A DNA stretch of 64,000 nt from assembly GCA_037178975.1 (NCBI GenBank), contig JASJZH010000003.1:310001-374000 (forward strand), read 5' to 3'. The position numbers and the translations under genes are program-made. The stretch comes from Oscheius tipulae (taxonomy: Eukaryota > Nematoda > Chromadorea > Rhabditida > Rhabditidae). Positions within the stretch are counted from its first letter, which is position 1, and every line of letters starts with the position of its first letter. Below, piece after piece: positions 13,801 through 23,880 of this stretch. The notes under the pieces were generated by a model that made no database searches, was not told the DNA's origin, and worked only from the letters and a program-made list of their open reading frames with translations.

Positions 13801-14816
13801 CAAGAAGCAATGGGAGGGATTGCCGGACAGTTATACGGTTCATACCGTGGCTCATGAGTCCTCCGAGTGTTACGCAGGTAAAGGACTTGTCTCTATTCTG
13901 TCCCTTTGTCTCTCTGTCTCTTTCTTTCTCTCTCTCTCTCTCATTGACTCTGTTTCTCTGACTTACTCTTTCCAGGCAGCCCCAGGAGCCTTCGCCGATT
14001 CTGTGACCAACGTCAGAGTTCTGTCGTGGCTACTCTTAGGAGCTCTTCACGCTAACTATCAGTGTCTTCCCGTCCCAATCGAATGTTCTCAACACATGGC
14101 CGACTACATTCACTTTGTGTTGGCTGGATTTGCGGATCAGAGCAAGGTTCGTTTCTTTGAACTTCAAAAAACGGAAACGCTCTATATTAACGCACTAAGA
14201 AATCAGCAAAAGCCCGGCCGGATGGTCTAGAGGTATGATTCTCGCTTCGGGTGCGAGAGGTCCCGGGTTCGATTCCCGGTTCGGCCCAATACTTTTAGGC
14301 CAACTGGCTCTTACCTTTTTCAGCAATCGGTCGTACACATGTCCGCCCTCTTCCACGCCTTTCATCTCTGTCAGCTGTGGACGGTCTACTGTGAGCGGGC
14401 CGCCGTTTACTGTTCCACAACCGCCTTCCCGCATCTTTTGGACTTCTGGGCCCGAGTAACACCGGCTATTCTCCAGCTGTTGAGTCATTCTAAAGTGGTA
14501 TGGGTTATTATCACTTTCATTGACTTAATTTTTATTTTAGCTGGCAGACATGGTCAATTTGCACTTCCTGAACACGATCCAGGCTCTACAGCAGGTCAAC
14601 TCTGCCCTTCTATGCCAGCTCTATTCTCTTTGGGCACCGATTCTGACCGCCTACCATTCCCAGATACCGAACCAGCTGAGAATGAAGCTGGATGCTGGCG
14701 AGAATCAGCCGTCTTTACAGGCACCTGCCCTAATTGACTGGCTCAAGAGAGTCCGTTATAAGATAAGTCAGGTGGAGCTGCAGACGTCAGCAGCATCTCC
14801 CTATTATAACGTGTAA
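1840..14816 (+). CDS. unc-79: UNC-79, auxiliary subunit of the NALCN sodium leak channel (complete, about 24 exons)
   Basis: Exons read as 1840-1864, 4375-4492, 4804 to about 4980, about 5281-5441, 5480-5722, 5833-6236, 6342-6830, 7267-7394, 8071-8816, 8873-9396, 9440-9745, 9784-9982, 10023-10184, 11218-11268, 11506-11841, 11935-12165, 12206-12437, 12484-13027, 13066-13164, 13316-13565, 13606-13877, 13976-14146, 14324-14497, 14541-14816. Phases close at nearly every junction. The product starts MATTRAATFSAKIR, like the N-terminus of human UNC79, and keeps its landmarks: YPNLNYSGLFYAV, LLFHYWPF, a Cys/His-rich block (AICCSSDCTRTHG), LSRFGVWLMAALCPPTE, LMPYDIIS, LRCGYCNEVKEIFDEE, SLFHAF-x-LCQLWTVYCE, and the end VRYKISQVELQTSAASPYYNV. 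UNC-79 acts with UNC-80 to stabilise and localise the NALCN channel in neurons. The exon 3 end and exon 4 start are the least certain. Its introns carry a tRNA gene, two foldback elements and octamer arrays. Confidence 0.96.
2910..3166. repeat. Foldback (inverted-repeat) element in unc-79 intron 1
   Basis: The left arm begins GTATACTTGGGCAT at 2910 and the right arm ends with its reverse complement, ATGCCCAAGTATAC, at 3166. Further matching blocks inside the arms include CTGGTGC, CGTTTTTCTC and CATACAC. Arms are about 75-80 bases and imperfect, and the centre is about 100 bases. The size and form suit a non-autonomous foldback or MITE-type element. No coding capacity is seen. Confidence 0.75.
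3167..4374. other. Rest of unc-79 intron 1
   Basis: This is non-coding intron. Scattered GACAG and TTGACAG motifs occur at about 3230-3430. I see no gene in it. A pyrimidine tract and TTTTTCAG precede exon 2 at 4375. Confidence 0.5.
6885..7220. repeat. Dispersed repeat, copy A (unc-79 intron)
   Basis: This stretch shares several blocks with 34985-35225: GCAAAGTTGTAGC, AGCTTTCGG, GTAGAACGAGTCTAACGA, GAGAGTGGTCTAGGGAAAAA, and a TTATTG(C/T)CAGG segment, in the same order and on the same strand. One copy lies in unc-79 and the other in a KMT2 intron. It is non-coding and diverged. Confidence 0.7.
7774..8033. repeat. Foldback element with ~105-base arms in unc-79 intron
   Basis: The left arm starts AAAAAGCGACC at about 7774; the right arm ends GGTCGCTTTTT at about 8033. 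Inside, AATAGAAGAGAG, CAAAAACAGG, CAATATAA and CAGTCGG pair with their complements. The arms are about 105 bases with good identity and a loop of about 50 bases. It is about 260 bases long, the same size as the element at 2910-3166 but of a different sequence. It is a likely MITE. Confidence 0.8.
10330..10760. repeat. Degenerate TTGACTCTTGACT-type repeat tract
   Basis: Within the unc-79 intron 10185-11217, the words TTGACT, GACTCTTGACT and related forms recur more than ten times over about 430 bases without a strict period. It reads as an old, decayed minisatellite. No coding signal is seen. Confidence 0.6.
11325..11485. repeat. GACAGAGA-type purine array filling an unc-79 intron
   Basis: This is a clear example of the intron arrays seen through the window: tandem, imperfect GAGACAGA units over about 160 bases between the donor at 11269 and the acceptor TTTTAG at 11505. 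Confidence 0.85.
14216..14287 (+). tRNA. trnP-CGG: tRNA-Pro (anticodon CGG)
   Basis: The gene has 72 bases and a full cloverleaf. Acceptor GGCCGGA pairs with TTCGGCC (one G-T pair). The anticodon stem CTCGC/GCGAG closes the loop TTCGGGT, and the T-arm is CCCGGGTTCGATTCCCGG. It lies in the unc-79 intron between 14147 and 14323 on the same strand as the host gene, so it could be read by RNA polymerase III from its internal A and B boxes. Confidence 0.96.
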
Positions 14817-15141
14817 ATTCTGTGATATTATTGGACTGTCAATCTTTTCGGTGCTACAGAGAGTAAATATCACTTATGTTTCTTACAGGTGTATGGTAAT
14901 AGCTGCGAAACAGATAGACAGAGAGACAGAGACAAGTCCCCACTTTTCTGACCTTACCTCCACCTCCCCTCGGCCACTAATTACCGTCCCCGATCTCGTA
15001 CTCTCCCTCCGGTCATCTTCCGGTCAATCGGCCTCCGTCTCGTCAATGAGTTTCCAGGCAATTGTGTCACAGTTCTTTGAGGTTCAATTTGTCCAGATCA
15101 TACCAAATCTTAAAAATTTTAGTGGCAAGCACTGTTAGTAG

Positions 15142-18100
15142 TCCGAAGACCGTTGCCCTGGCTCATTGTCCCACCTCTATTGTCTTTTCTTCTGGTAGGA
15201 TTGGCTGCTCACGACTTCCAGTTGAACATCAGTAATGAGACATTACAAGTTTTTCTTCCGGACGATATGACATCGCTCCATGACCTAAAGGAGGTGAGTA
15301 ACTCTGTCTTTGCCTCACTGCCTCTTTCGGTATCCCTGTCTCTATCTCCAACTTTTCAGCTCATGAGACTCTTTCCACCAAGAGACTTCCAAAGAGACAC
15401 CTACAGTATCCTCGGCTCCAAATTTGCTTACTTCATTCTAGAAGTAGTCGACGGGAATGTACTGTCCAAAAAACGACTGGAAGAACTCAAGCAACTCCAT
15501 CTTACAGTTCAGAGCATTACGGTACGTCAACTTTGGTGATCCTTATCGATTTTTCAGACCCCAAAAGGACTAAACTTTGAGTCCGTCTGTGTTAGAGACA
15601 TGGATGCCTGTCTTCTTCACCCATTACTGCTAGCCGTGGTCGATGACCCTTCTTTCGCTCCATTTTTCTACCGCTATCCCGTCTTCAAGTTCGGTGACTT
15701 CTATGTGGACAATGCCATAGTCTTTGGGGGTGTTCGACTGGATGAGAACGTTGGTTTTGGAACTGCGAGAATTAAAAAGAATCCGTTTCAGAAAGTTGAT
15801 AAGGATGGGAACAGCCCTGTCCTCTCTGCCTCTGCTGTCCGAGCAGTCTATGTACTGGACGATGCCCCAAGTAGCGATGAGTGAGTTCAAAGTGTTTATT
15901 TCCTGTGAGAGCCGGGTCCCAGAAGGTTGCAGAAGTTATCCTGAATCGAAATTATCAGTCTTCGAGCAGATAAACTCCTACGGGATCCTGCCACATCTTG
16001 TCGCCTCGCTTGCACTCGAAAGTTTCATGAAAGAATTTGGAGTGCATCAGAAGAGAATTCATTCGCTCCTTGCTACGCGAATGCGAGTTTCCCCAAGAAA
16101 CCGCGTCTGGCTAAGTTTCTGATAAATACTATACAATGCGAAACCAACCGGCAAACACCAGTCTGCGACCATACTGTAGAATAAGAACTTTTCCTTGCTC
16201 ATAGTAAGACTTGGGTGCATTTTGAATCCATGCTTGGCTTCGTTAAAAAGATCTGTCAGAATGGCAAGAGAGGTCACATCCGGGGCGTCTTCAACAGCAG
16301 TAATAGTACCCGACCAGCACTTCGGTGACGAGATGTTGCAGACGTGAGCGCGATGCTTCTTGAGACACTCGACATTCTCAGGCATCAAGGTAGAAATATT
16401 GGTTGCGTCGGCGAAAATGTGATGAGCAACTTCGTGACCGACGACAAAGTTGAGAACAGCAAACTGAAACTCACTAGTGATCTGTATGAGGTTTGCTGGT
16501 CTCGCGAGACGATTTGCTAGGGCGAAACACTTTGCTTTGGGCGAATATAACCAAACTCTCTGTTCTGTTAAGTATCTTAGTCTGAATAATGCTTTGTCCT
16601 AGCAAATTACTTGGTCGAACTGGTATTCAACAGGGTACTACTTTGGTCTCTCGTAACTTGTACAGTTTTTAGTCTCTACGAGCAAGGAATACCTAGGTCT
16701 AGTCAATCGTTCTTGTCGCAGAATAATTTCGTCCTAGCAAAACAAGCTCTACCTGGCTAGATGAAGTAGTACCCGAAGTTTCTTCAACTTAGGCTTATTG
16801 TTAGTGCTGCTAAGTACCTTTGACCCAAAGCATAGCACCCGAAGACAGTGAACAAACTTACAGAAGCTATTTCATTGTATGTCGCGACCATCATATATGT
16901 AGGCATGACGGCGATATCTCCGTTAATATACGCTGCGTTCATGTCCAGCCCTTCTTGATGAAACCATGGAAGGTTAGCTTTTTCATGCGCTACGGTGAAA
17001 GCCTTGATAGCACAGAACAACAGCTCTTTCTTATACCAAGCAAAACTCAATTGCGCACATTTTTCGTAGACTCTAACCACGGTCTCGGAGAACTCCTCGA
17101 ATCCAGAATTCCAGAAATATGATCGAAACTCAACTGCAGCAATGCTAATGTAGTGGTCGAATAGGTCTCTGTCGTGCACCCAGGGGCTAGCCTGTTTGCA
17201 AAAGATTTACCCATGTTACCTAATTGACATACCATTATCCGTTCCAAGTAAGCCTTTTTAATTTGGTCAAACATTGCCTCTGTTTTGCTTTGGACCAAAA
17301 CAAACTGTTCCTTAATTTTTTGATTTTTTGGATCTTGCAGACCTCTGGAAAAATACTGATATTGTTGAACCACGCATTACCGGAGAAAGGCATGAAGGTC
17401 GGTAATGTGTTTAAAAGTCTCCAGCAATTTTACCGTTAAAGATTCATCTAGGGAAAAGAGCTTCACCAGTGTTTTCGTCAAGATATTAGTGCATTCCTTG
17501 AGATTATGGGCCTGGGTCACATTCCTGCAATTTACTGTTCGTGACTGGGCTTTGATGTCCGTACAAACTATTATAAAGGCGAGATTGGAAGAAAAAACCT
17601 ACCACGGATCCATCTCAATCACTGCAGTATAGTCCCGACACTGCTGTGGGTTTTTGAAGCACCTGAAATTCAATCGCATTCCTGTCTTTCAAAGAATCCG
17701 TGGCTTTCCTTTTCTGCCTGCCCTGTTAACCGTTTACTAACAAGGCCTCCCTATTCCTTGAGCCTCTTACCTGTCCGAATGCGCGCAGAACTGGGCAGCG
17801 TCTTAGGCTCACTTTAATGTGGTCTGTCATGTGTCTCTAGACCGATATTGCTCCAAATATAATCAGTTTGCTTGAACCTACAGCTGCTCTACCCTGTCCT
17901 TGACTGATGCCTCATCTGTGGCGTTCTTTTCATCACTTTTGAAGACTTCCTTAACGTGAGTTTAGTCTCGTATTAGGTGCACCCACCTTCATCGCTTCCA
18001 AAATACTTTGCATTTTGAGTTGTCTATAATCGTCCAAATTGAATAACGAGAAGATTCTTTTGCTCTTGTGAAAGTATGACATTTCGCCTGTGGGGACTGC

Positions 18101-20606
18101 GGAGCACACATGGGCGTAGAAGTCGTCACATGGACAGATTGACTTCACGGGGTACTTTTTGACAAATGACACGAAATAATCCTCAGTTAGAGAGATGTTC
18201 GTGGCCTGAACGACGGCTGTACTGAAGAGCAGAAACAGCCACATCACTTACAAGCGATTCGGGTTCGGTACGAGACTTTATAAAGGGTCGAGAATGACTC
18301 GTCTCCCGAAAATTCGTGAAAGAATCTAGGTTGAAAAAAAGCCTTTCAATTGCAAAGAATACTTATTGGAACAATAGAAATTCAGACCGAATACAACTAC
18401 ATTTTCGGATTGCAAACTTGAAACTATTACTTGAAAAAAAGAGCCTGTGTGGGTAAGTTCCGTTAGCGATTTTTACGCTATCTTTGACTAGCAATTTTTG
18501 AATAAATAACCCTTCTTTTCAGATGGATATCCATGTTCATGAAAACGATGGCCTCTTGGCAGCCCAAGAACGGTACTAGGATCTTCTATCAAACTTCAAC
18601 TAGTCTGGCTAAGGAGATGGAGAGGAACGGAGACGTAGCCTTTGTCCATTCTTCTGAACAAACAACTTTTCAGCTCCTTGTTCCCTGGATGCCTTGGGCT
18701 GCTCTCCTTCTGATCATCTTCTGTGCCTGTTCTTGCATGACCAAGAATCCTGTGAGCTCCCAACCCTTCTTGGGACTCGCAGCGATGGCCAACGCTACGC
18801 TGGCTACGGTTGCTGCTACAGCACTGCTAATCTACATTCGTTTCCCATTCCTGCCTCTGGTCTTCATCATGCCGTTCTTGGTCATTTGTGAGTCAGAGAG
18901 ACAAAGAGACAAAGCGATAGAGAAGCATAGAGGCACAAAGACAGAAAGACAGAGAGAAAGAGAAATAGAGAAACAGAAAGATATAAAGACGGAGAGACAT
19001 AGGAAGACAACAATTCAGCTATCGGTGTCGACAACATGTTCCTAATGCTTCGAAGTTGGCGTCTGGCCAAGGAGAAGAAAGATCTGGAAAAACGCTTCAC
19101 CGAGGCGATGACAGAGACAGCTGCCTCTCTCTTCTTGACTTCGTTGACAGACGGTCTGTCCTTCGCCATCGGAGCTGTTTCAGACTTCCATGCAGTCCGT
19201 AAGCATTGAGTTGAACTGTCTTACCTAGTTTAGGAGTCTTCTGTACCTACTGTGCCCTGGCCATTTTGTTCATGTTCTTCTACCAAATCTCCTTTTTCAA
19301 TGCGGCCATGGTTTTCTGTTGCCGACGAGAAGCAGCCGGAAGGCACTTTTTCTTTATCTGGAGGATTGTGGAGAGCAAAAGAGGTGTCAGTCCTTCTTTT
19401 GCGTCGAGATCCCTCCCGCCAATTCCGTCAAAATCTGTGGGCTCGATTCTCTCGAAAATGGTCTACCCTCTCCCCGTCCGGGTGGTCATAGCAGTGATCT
19501 ATATCGTCTACTTGACAGTGTCCAGCTATTTCTCATTAAGTAAGTTACTCTATGTGCTGCCTCTATCTGCCTCCCTGTATCTCTATCTCGTTATCTTTCT
19601 GTCCCTCTGTCTCGGTCTCTCTGTTACCTCATCACACTATACATTTCAGAACTTGCCCTCGGACTTGACATGAAACTTCTGCCTCCAGACGGATCTTACG
19701 TCTCAGAAGAAATGGTTGCACAGGAACGACTCTTCTCTAACTACGGTCCATTTTGCTTCGCTATCATCAGGCTAGAGAACCAGGATCTGGGGGACCCGGC
19801 GACAAGAAAGAGCCTGATTGAACTGTATGAAGTGTTGGGAAGGTAAGGCATAGGGTCCTGAATAAACACAGAATTCAGTTCTGAATGGACATCCAAGGGA
19901 GAGTTTTGGCTAGAGGAATTTGAGAAGAACAACACGGAAAAGAGGCTGGAGCAGGAAGAGCTACTGTCGGCCCTTCACACAATGATGGCTCGACCGTCCT
20001 TGATCAAGTTTAGGACGGATTTACGGTAAGTTTTAATGACTGTCTCCCTGTCTCCCTATCTCTTTGAATTCTTCCCATTTAAGATTCTCTATGAACGGGA
20101 GCATCGAAGCCACCAAGATCCTTCTACGGACTCGGAAACTGAGCCCTTTGTCTGACCAACCCCGAGCCGACTTTCTCCGAAAGACCATGGAACAGAGCGA
20201 CTTTGACGGATTCGTTTACGATACAAGGTAGGTTCAATGCCACTTCTTGCTGTTACACATTTTTAGTTTTCTCCTGGTCGATCAACAGATGACCACAGTG
20301 GTAAATGTGGTCTCCAATGTTCTCATAGCCATAGCTACCATGCTGGTCATATGTGTGCTGATGGTAAACTCTGCAAAGACTCGTTGAACTATACTCATTT
20401 CAGGTCCCTCGTCCTGTCTCGGCAGTCTGTGTGGCTCTGTCAATCGTGTCCATCAACATTGGAGTAGTAGCGGCTCTGTCAGCCTGTTCTACCCGTCTGG
20501 ACATCATCTCGATGATCACGATTGTGATGAGTATAGGTTTTTCTGTCGACTATGTGACTCACACCACATTTCATTATGTCAGTCAGAAAAAGGACAGATT
20601 GGAGGT

Positions 20607-20638
<32 letters not shown>

Positions 20639-20902
20639 CTCTGTCACTTTGTGAGCGGTATCCTTGTCCAACATTCTACGCTCTCTTTCCAGAAATGCCT
20701 CCACATGATGACCGAGCCCATTGCTCAAGCCGCCATCTCGACTGTAGTCGGAGTGGCACCGCTGGCTCTCGTCCCAGCTTACATTGTCAGGACTTTTGTC
20801 CTGACCGTCTTCTTCGTTGTTCTCATAGGAATTCTCCATGGTCTCATTTTTCTTCCAGCCCTGCTGGAATCCATTGTGAGGGTTACTGTGACTACTGAAT
20901 AG
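15142..20902 (+). CDS. Patched-related (PTR/PTCHD-like) multipass membrane protein
   Basis: The chain is read from 15142 ([19 protein letters not shown], first membrane span) through exons ending near 15291, 15522, 15884, then 18525-18887, about 19026-19198, 19234-19539, 19650-19842, 19880-20028, 20084 to about 20229, 20268-20362, 20404-20604 and 20692-20902 (TAG). PTR landmarks are VRAVYVLDD before the second span, the sterol-sensing-like span cluster with [11 protein letters not shown], and a C-terminal cluster with [14 protein letters not shown], both matching the GVDN and SVDY motifs of the family. Nematode PTR proteins act in moulting, osmoregulation and lipid or sterol traffic at the cell surface. 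The 5' exon is not settled: an ATG at 15046 precedes, but I could not close the phase. The 15885-18524 intron contains the M13 peptidase gene; the splice across it closes in phase (GA|A TGG). Confidence 0.93.
15955..18247 (-). CDS. M13 (neprilysin-like) metallopeptidase, nested in the patched-related gene
   Basis: The start ATG is at 18247, with a signal peptide ([15 protein letters not shown]) and then [12 protein letters not shown], the typical M13 N-terminal cysteine motif. Downstream exons encode [20 protein letters not shown], a long helical part, and MNAAYINGD near the NAYY site of the family. The zinc site HEVAHH lies at 16419-16436 (family HExxH). VEDAPDVTS at about 16290 fits the third-ligand motif ExxxD, where most members have GENIADNGG. 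A final exon at about 15955-16085 gives [19 protein letters not shown], matching the RVxxxLxNSxxFxxxFxC tail; it ends after MW plus about 11 residues rather than at the usual CxVW. M13 enzymes are secreted or type II ectopeptidases that cut small peptides. Here a cleaved signal and no membrane anchor suggest secretion. The last intron and the region between 17640 and 17950 are approximate. Confidence 0.88.
16502..16760. repeat. Inverted-repeat sequence in an M13 intron
   Basis: The words TTTGCTAGGGCGAAA near the left end and TTTCGTCCTAGCAAA near the right are near reverse complements. GTCCTAGCAAA occurs again in the middle, and GGTACTACTTTGG and GTAGTACCCGAAG form a second inverted pair. It is a likely decayed foldback element. 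Confidence 0.5.
18276..18285 (-). promoter_or_regulatory. TATA box of the M13 peptidase gene
   Basis: CTTTATAAAG lies about 30 bases upstream of the ATG at 18247 on the minus strand. The short leader fits a TATA-driven start. Confidence 0.5.
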
Positions 20903-20915
20903 TTTTTTAAGGTTC

Positions 20916-21753
20916 CTAGAACAGAATATCTCCGACCATATGGCAATCACGAGGAAGACCTACCAACCGGATGGAAGCGAAGATTGCCATTGGAATGTGA
21001 TCGGATAGAAATAAAGTAGAAACACAAAAACACAGAGACAGAGAGAAAGACGATGTGGTTTGGAACTGACCTGGAATCTTCAGATCTGACGCAACTTTGG
21101 GTGGGGTACATTTTCCGTCAATGAACTCGAAAGTTGCTTGGGGACAGGAAGGCTTCTTGCAGGCAAAACGGTAGCCAAGCATGCCGACCAGGTTCTGGTC
21201 ATCGACACAAGATTGTGGGAAGTTGGTAATGCGGATCTGTAGATGTACTTGTAGACAGAGAGACTAAGAGACAGAGAGACTCACACAGACGTAGCTCTGC
21301 TGTCCCTTATTGTTATCGTTGCCCCATCCCGGACACCAATTCTTCGGATTATAGGCTTGACCATCCTCTTTCCTCCAGTTTCTACTGTTGCCAATCCTCC
21401 TGGCACCCAGCATGAAGAGATGGCCGAGACCTTTAGGATTGGTCACAAGCTTCGAGACTTGCTGGATTTCTTTCTTCGACAGGCCTGAAACGGACGTTGT
21501 TGTCTCTCTGCCTCTCTGTCCCTGTGTTTCTCTTTCTTGACCCACCATCAAAGAACGCAAACTCTGCCTTTGTCTCGGCAGCAGCCATCACAGCACCCAC
21601 GTCCTTGCATCTCTGTGTCAGTGTGTCATAGAGTCCGTAGACATCGCTGTTGTTGTGGTACTGGTAGCAAGTGTTCTCGAAAAGGATCCATTCAGTGGGA
21701 CAGAACTGTGCTGCTGCTCCCAAAAAGAGGGGGCAGAGGACAAGGAAATGCAT
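20916..21753 (-). CDS. Secreted C-type lectin domain protein
   Basis: The start ATG at 21753 opens a signal peptide (MHFLVLCPLFLGAAAQ) and the domain begins FCPTEWILFENTCYQY. Exons are 21546-21753, about 21289-21484, about 21074-21210 and 20916 to about 20959, joining in phase. The second exon holds YNPKNWCPGWGNDNNKG and the third ends YRFACKK, so the domain has the expected first CPxxW and closing cysteine pattern. The usual Ca-binding EPN/QPD and WND motifs are not obvious, so sugar binding is uncertain. A short tail with C-P-Q-A-T follows. Its stop is only 13 bases beyond the stop of the converging patched-related gene. Expansions of such lectins in nematodes are linked to immunity and cuticle surface. 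Confidence 0.83.
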
Positions 21754-21782
21754 TGATCCAATCGCCAATGCCTATCTTCCCC

Positions 21783-21792
21783 GTCTATATAG
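21783..21792 (-). promoter_or_regulatory. TATA-like box of the lectin gene
   Basis: The minus-strand sequence CTATATAGAC sits about 30 bases before the ATG at 21753. Confidence 0.45.
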
Positions 21793-21919
21793 GACCTTGA
21801 AGTTCTGTGAAGCTGAGCCCTAAAGTGTGAGACCGGCGAGGGGTTTTGAAAACATAAAGTGTTCTACGTCAATGGTCTGAAACAGAAGATCAGGATCCAG
21901 ACAAAAATATTTATTGGAT

Positions 21920-22723
21920 TCAATGCTTCTGTTCACAGACGTCGGCAGTAACACAGCTTCCATTCTTGTGACGATAGAAGCCCTGGTTGCAGCGGCAAGC
22001 TCCAGGAGCCTTGCAGATTGCCGGACAAGCAACTAGTCTGTTCTCACAGGTATTGTCACATCCGGTACAAGAGTTGAAATGCTCGTGGAGACTACATTTT
22101 TGACCGGGTTGGGAAGTGGCGGAGCTGTCACGACATTCGGGGATTGGATAGCTGCAAAGATGGTGGTTAGAGAGATAGGGACAGAGACACATTTTGCTTA
22201 CCAAGGAGGAACGAAGCATTGGACCTGGACATTCTCACAGACTTGTCCGTATAGACAAGGATGATCAGCACAGGGATTCTTTGGATCTGAAGAAACCTTT
22301 CCCTAGTTTGTACGTCACGCTTCTTACCATTAGGAGCACAAACAGGACGAGTCAGAGGGCAAGGAGGCTTCTTGCAATTGGCCTCATAGATGATGCACTT
22401 GTAGCCGACAGGACAAGAGACAGAGGCACACCGGGGGTCAGCTGAAAGGGAGAGAGCATGACTAGACTCTACCCGAACTGCTGTACAGTGCAAACAGGCA
22501 ACCAGCCCACAAAACCACGTTCCCATGGCCGCGTGGCCTAATGGATAAGGCGTCGGACTTCGGATCCGAAGATTGCAGGTTCGAGTCCTGCCGTGGTCGA
22601 AACTTTTTTTTGCCTTTTTACTCAGTTTTAACGGTTTTTTTTCATCCTGTCCATGAACTCACTTGTTTCCTGACCACCAACTGCTTGAAGAGCAAAGAGA
22701 GCGATGGTAATGGGGAGGATCAT
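21920..22723 (-). CDS. Secreted TIL-domain (trypsin-inhibitor-like) cysteine-rich protein
   Basis: Exon 1 (22663-22723) encodes a signal peptide, MILPITIALFALQAVGG. It splices in phase 1 to DPRCASVSCPVGYKC at about 22442. The following exons encode a second cysteine-rich segment (DPKNPCADHPCLYGQVCEN) and a last exon with a TIL domain: C-x-LHEHFNSCTGCDNTCEN, then CRCNQGFYRHKNGSC, ending CEQKH and TGA at 21920-21922. TIL domains usually inhibit serine proteases, and the first part resembles repeated C-x-x-VxCPxGYxC modules of nematode secreted proteins. An ATG at 22526 would also start an open frame, but it lies directly against a tRNA gene and lacks a good signal peptide, so I chose 22723. The tRNA-Arg gene at 22527 sits inside intron 1, on the opposite strand. 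Confidence 0.82.
22527..22599 (+). tRNA. trnR-TCG: tRNA-Arg (anticodon TCG), copy 1
   Basis: It has 73 bases. Acceptor GGCCGCG pairs with CGTGGTC, anticodon stem TCGGA/TCCGA closes the loop CTTCGGA, and the T-arm is GCAGGTTCGAGTCCTGC. A run of T follows and can end RNA polymerase III transcription. It lies in intron 1 of the TIL-domain gene, antisense to it. Confidence 0.96.
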
Positions 22724-22772
22724 CTGAAAGTCCGGGGGAAAATAAAAAGTTTGAGAGAGACAGGGAGCAGCG

Positions 22773-22780
22773 TCTATATA
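22773..22780 (-). promoter_or_regulatory. TATA-like box of the TIL-domain gene
   Basis: The minus-strand TATATAGA lies about 50 bases upstream of the chosen ATG at 22723 and supports that start over the one at 22526. Confidence 0.45.
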
Positions 22781-23808
22781 CAGCCAGTAACTTTGCATTG
22801 ACAGTAAACAAGGTGCTTTTAGGCAGATTTACCGGTCCTGAAGATCAGTAGTACAAAATAGAAAAAATAAACAAGACTGTGGAATACAGAGAGACAGACA
22901 GAACCAGGGAGGCAGAGAAGCAGAGAGGAAGAGAGGCTTGGAGACGCTGACAGTGAGAGAGACAGAGATACACGGCTCTGTTTTGTCTCTGCTTCATTTT
23001 ATAGAGGCAGTTTGGTCGCCCGAGAGAGATGACGCAGCCTGCCGTGTAACCAGAATCTGCTGTACGGAAGATCAACTAAGGGTCAGGGACAGAGGAGTTG
23101 ATCAAAGGAAGGAATGCTTTCCAGTAGACATTATCTATGAAAAATGATGGTCATGCCCAAAAACCACTATCAGATTCGCATTTCCGCTCCCTATAAACAG
23201 TCGCCATGGTCTGACTAAACCCTGCTCTTCATGCATCATCCAAAGTTTCTGTTTTGGTCCCCTACCCTGCAGATGGGTCAACAGGGATTTTGAAATATGG
23301 AAAACATGTTGAGGGGGCTTGAAAAACTATCAAAAGCCTATACAGGCCAGAAAGATCAAAAACCTCGGTCAAGTGATGGAGGTGAGAAGAAGGTTTTTGT
23401 ACCGAAGTACAGAGAGCGTTATGGGAGAGAGGTCAAGGGGTCAATAATTCGCACCGAGGTGCCGGAGTGAACGCTCCAAGAGCGATTATGAGAACATTTT
23501 ACAGATTTCGCAAGTTTGAGACCCCAACAACTCCGGACCGACTGACAGCGGGGGTTTCTAAAGTTGTTATACTTGGGCGGGAGGGCTGCCTTCGAGGTGG
23601 TGGGGCCTCGGAACAGATATCTCTGGGAGAGAGGGTGCGAGAAGAGTATGAGTCATGCCATGGCCAAGATTTAAAAAACTGGTCACAGTCTTTGTCTCTC
23701 TGCAGTCTCCCCATCTCCATGCTCTAATTGGCGCGTGACTCACAGCTCGCTCTCTCCCCCTTTACACAGCGTGTGAACATAAGAACCGGCGGGAACGGCC
23801 GCGACGTT
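22781..23808. other. Intergenic region without a recognised gene
   Basis: It contains a GACAGAGA-type tract at about 22880-22975. Open frames here are short and lack splice or family support. I see no gene. Confidence 0.5.
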
Positions 23809-23880
23809 GGGGGCTTAGCTCAGGGGTAGAGCGCCTGATCCGCAATCAGGAAGTCACGGGTTCAAATCCCGTAGCCTCCA
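23809..23880 (+). tRNA. trnA-CGC: tRNA-Ala (anticodon CGC) with cytosine at position 33
   Basis: It has 72 bases. Acceptor GGGGGCT pairs with AGCCTCC, giving the G3-U70 pair that marks tRNA-Ala, with discriminator A. Anticodon stem CCTGA/TCAGG closes the loop TCCGCAA, which puts C, not the near-universal U, at position 33 and CGC as the anticodon. The T-arm ACGGGTTCAAATCCCGT is normal and a T-rich stretch follows. Confidence 0.88.
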
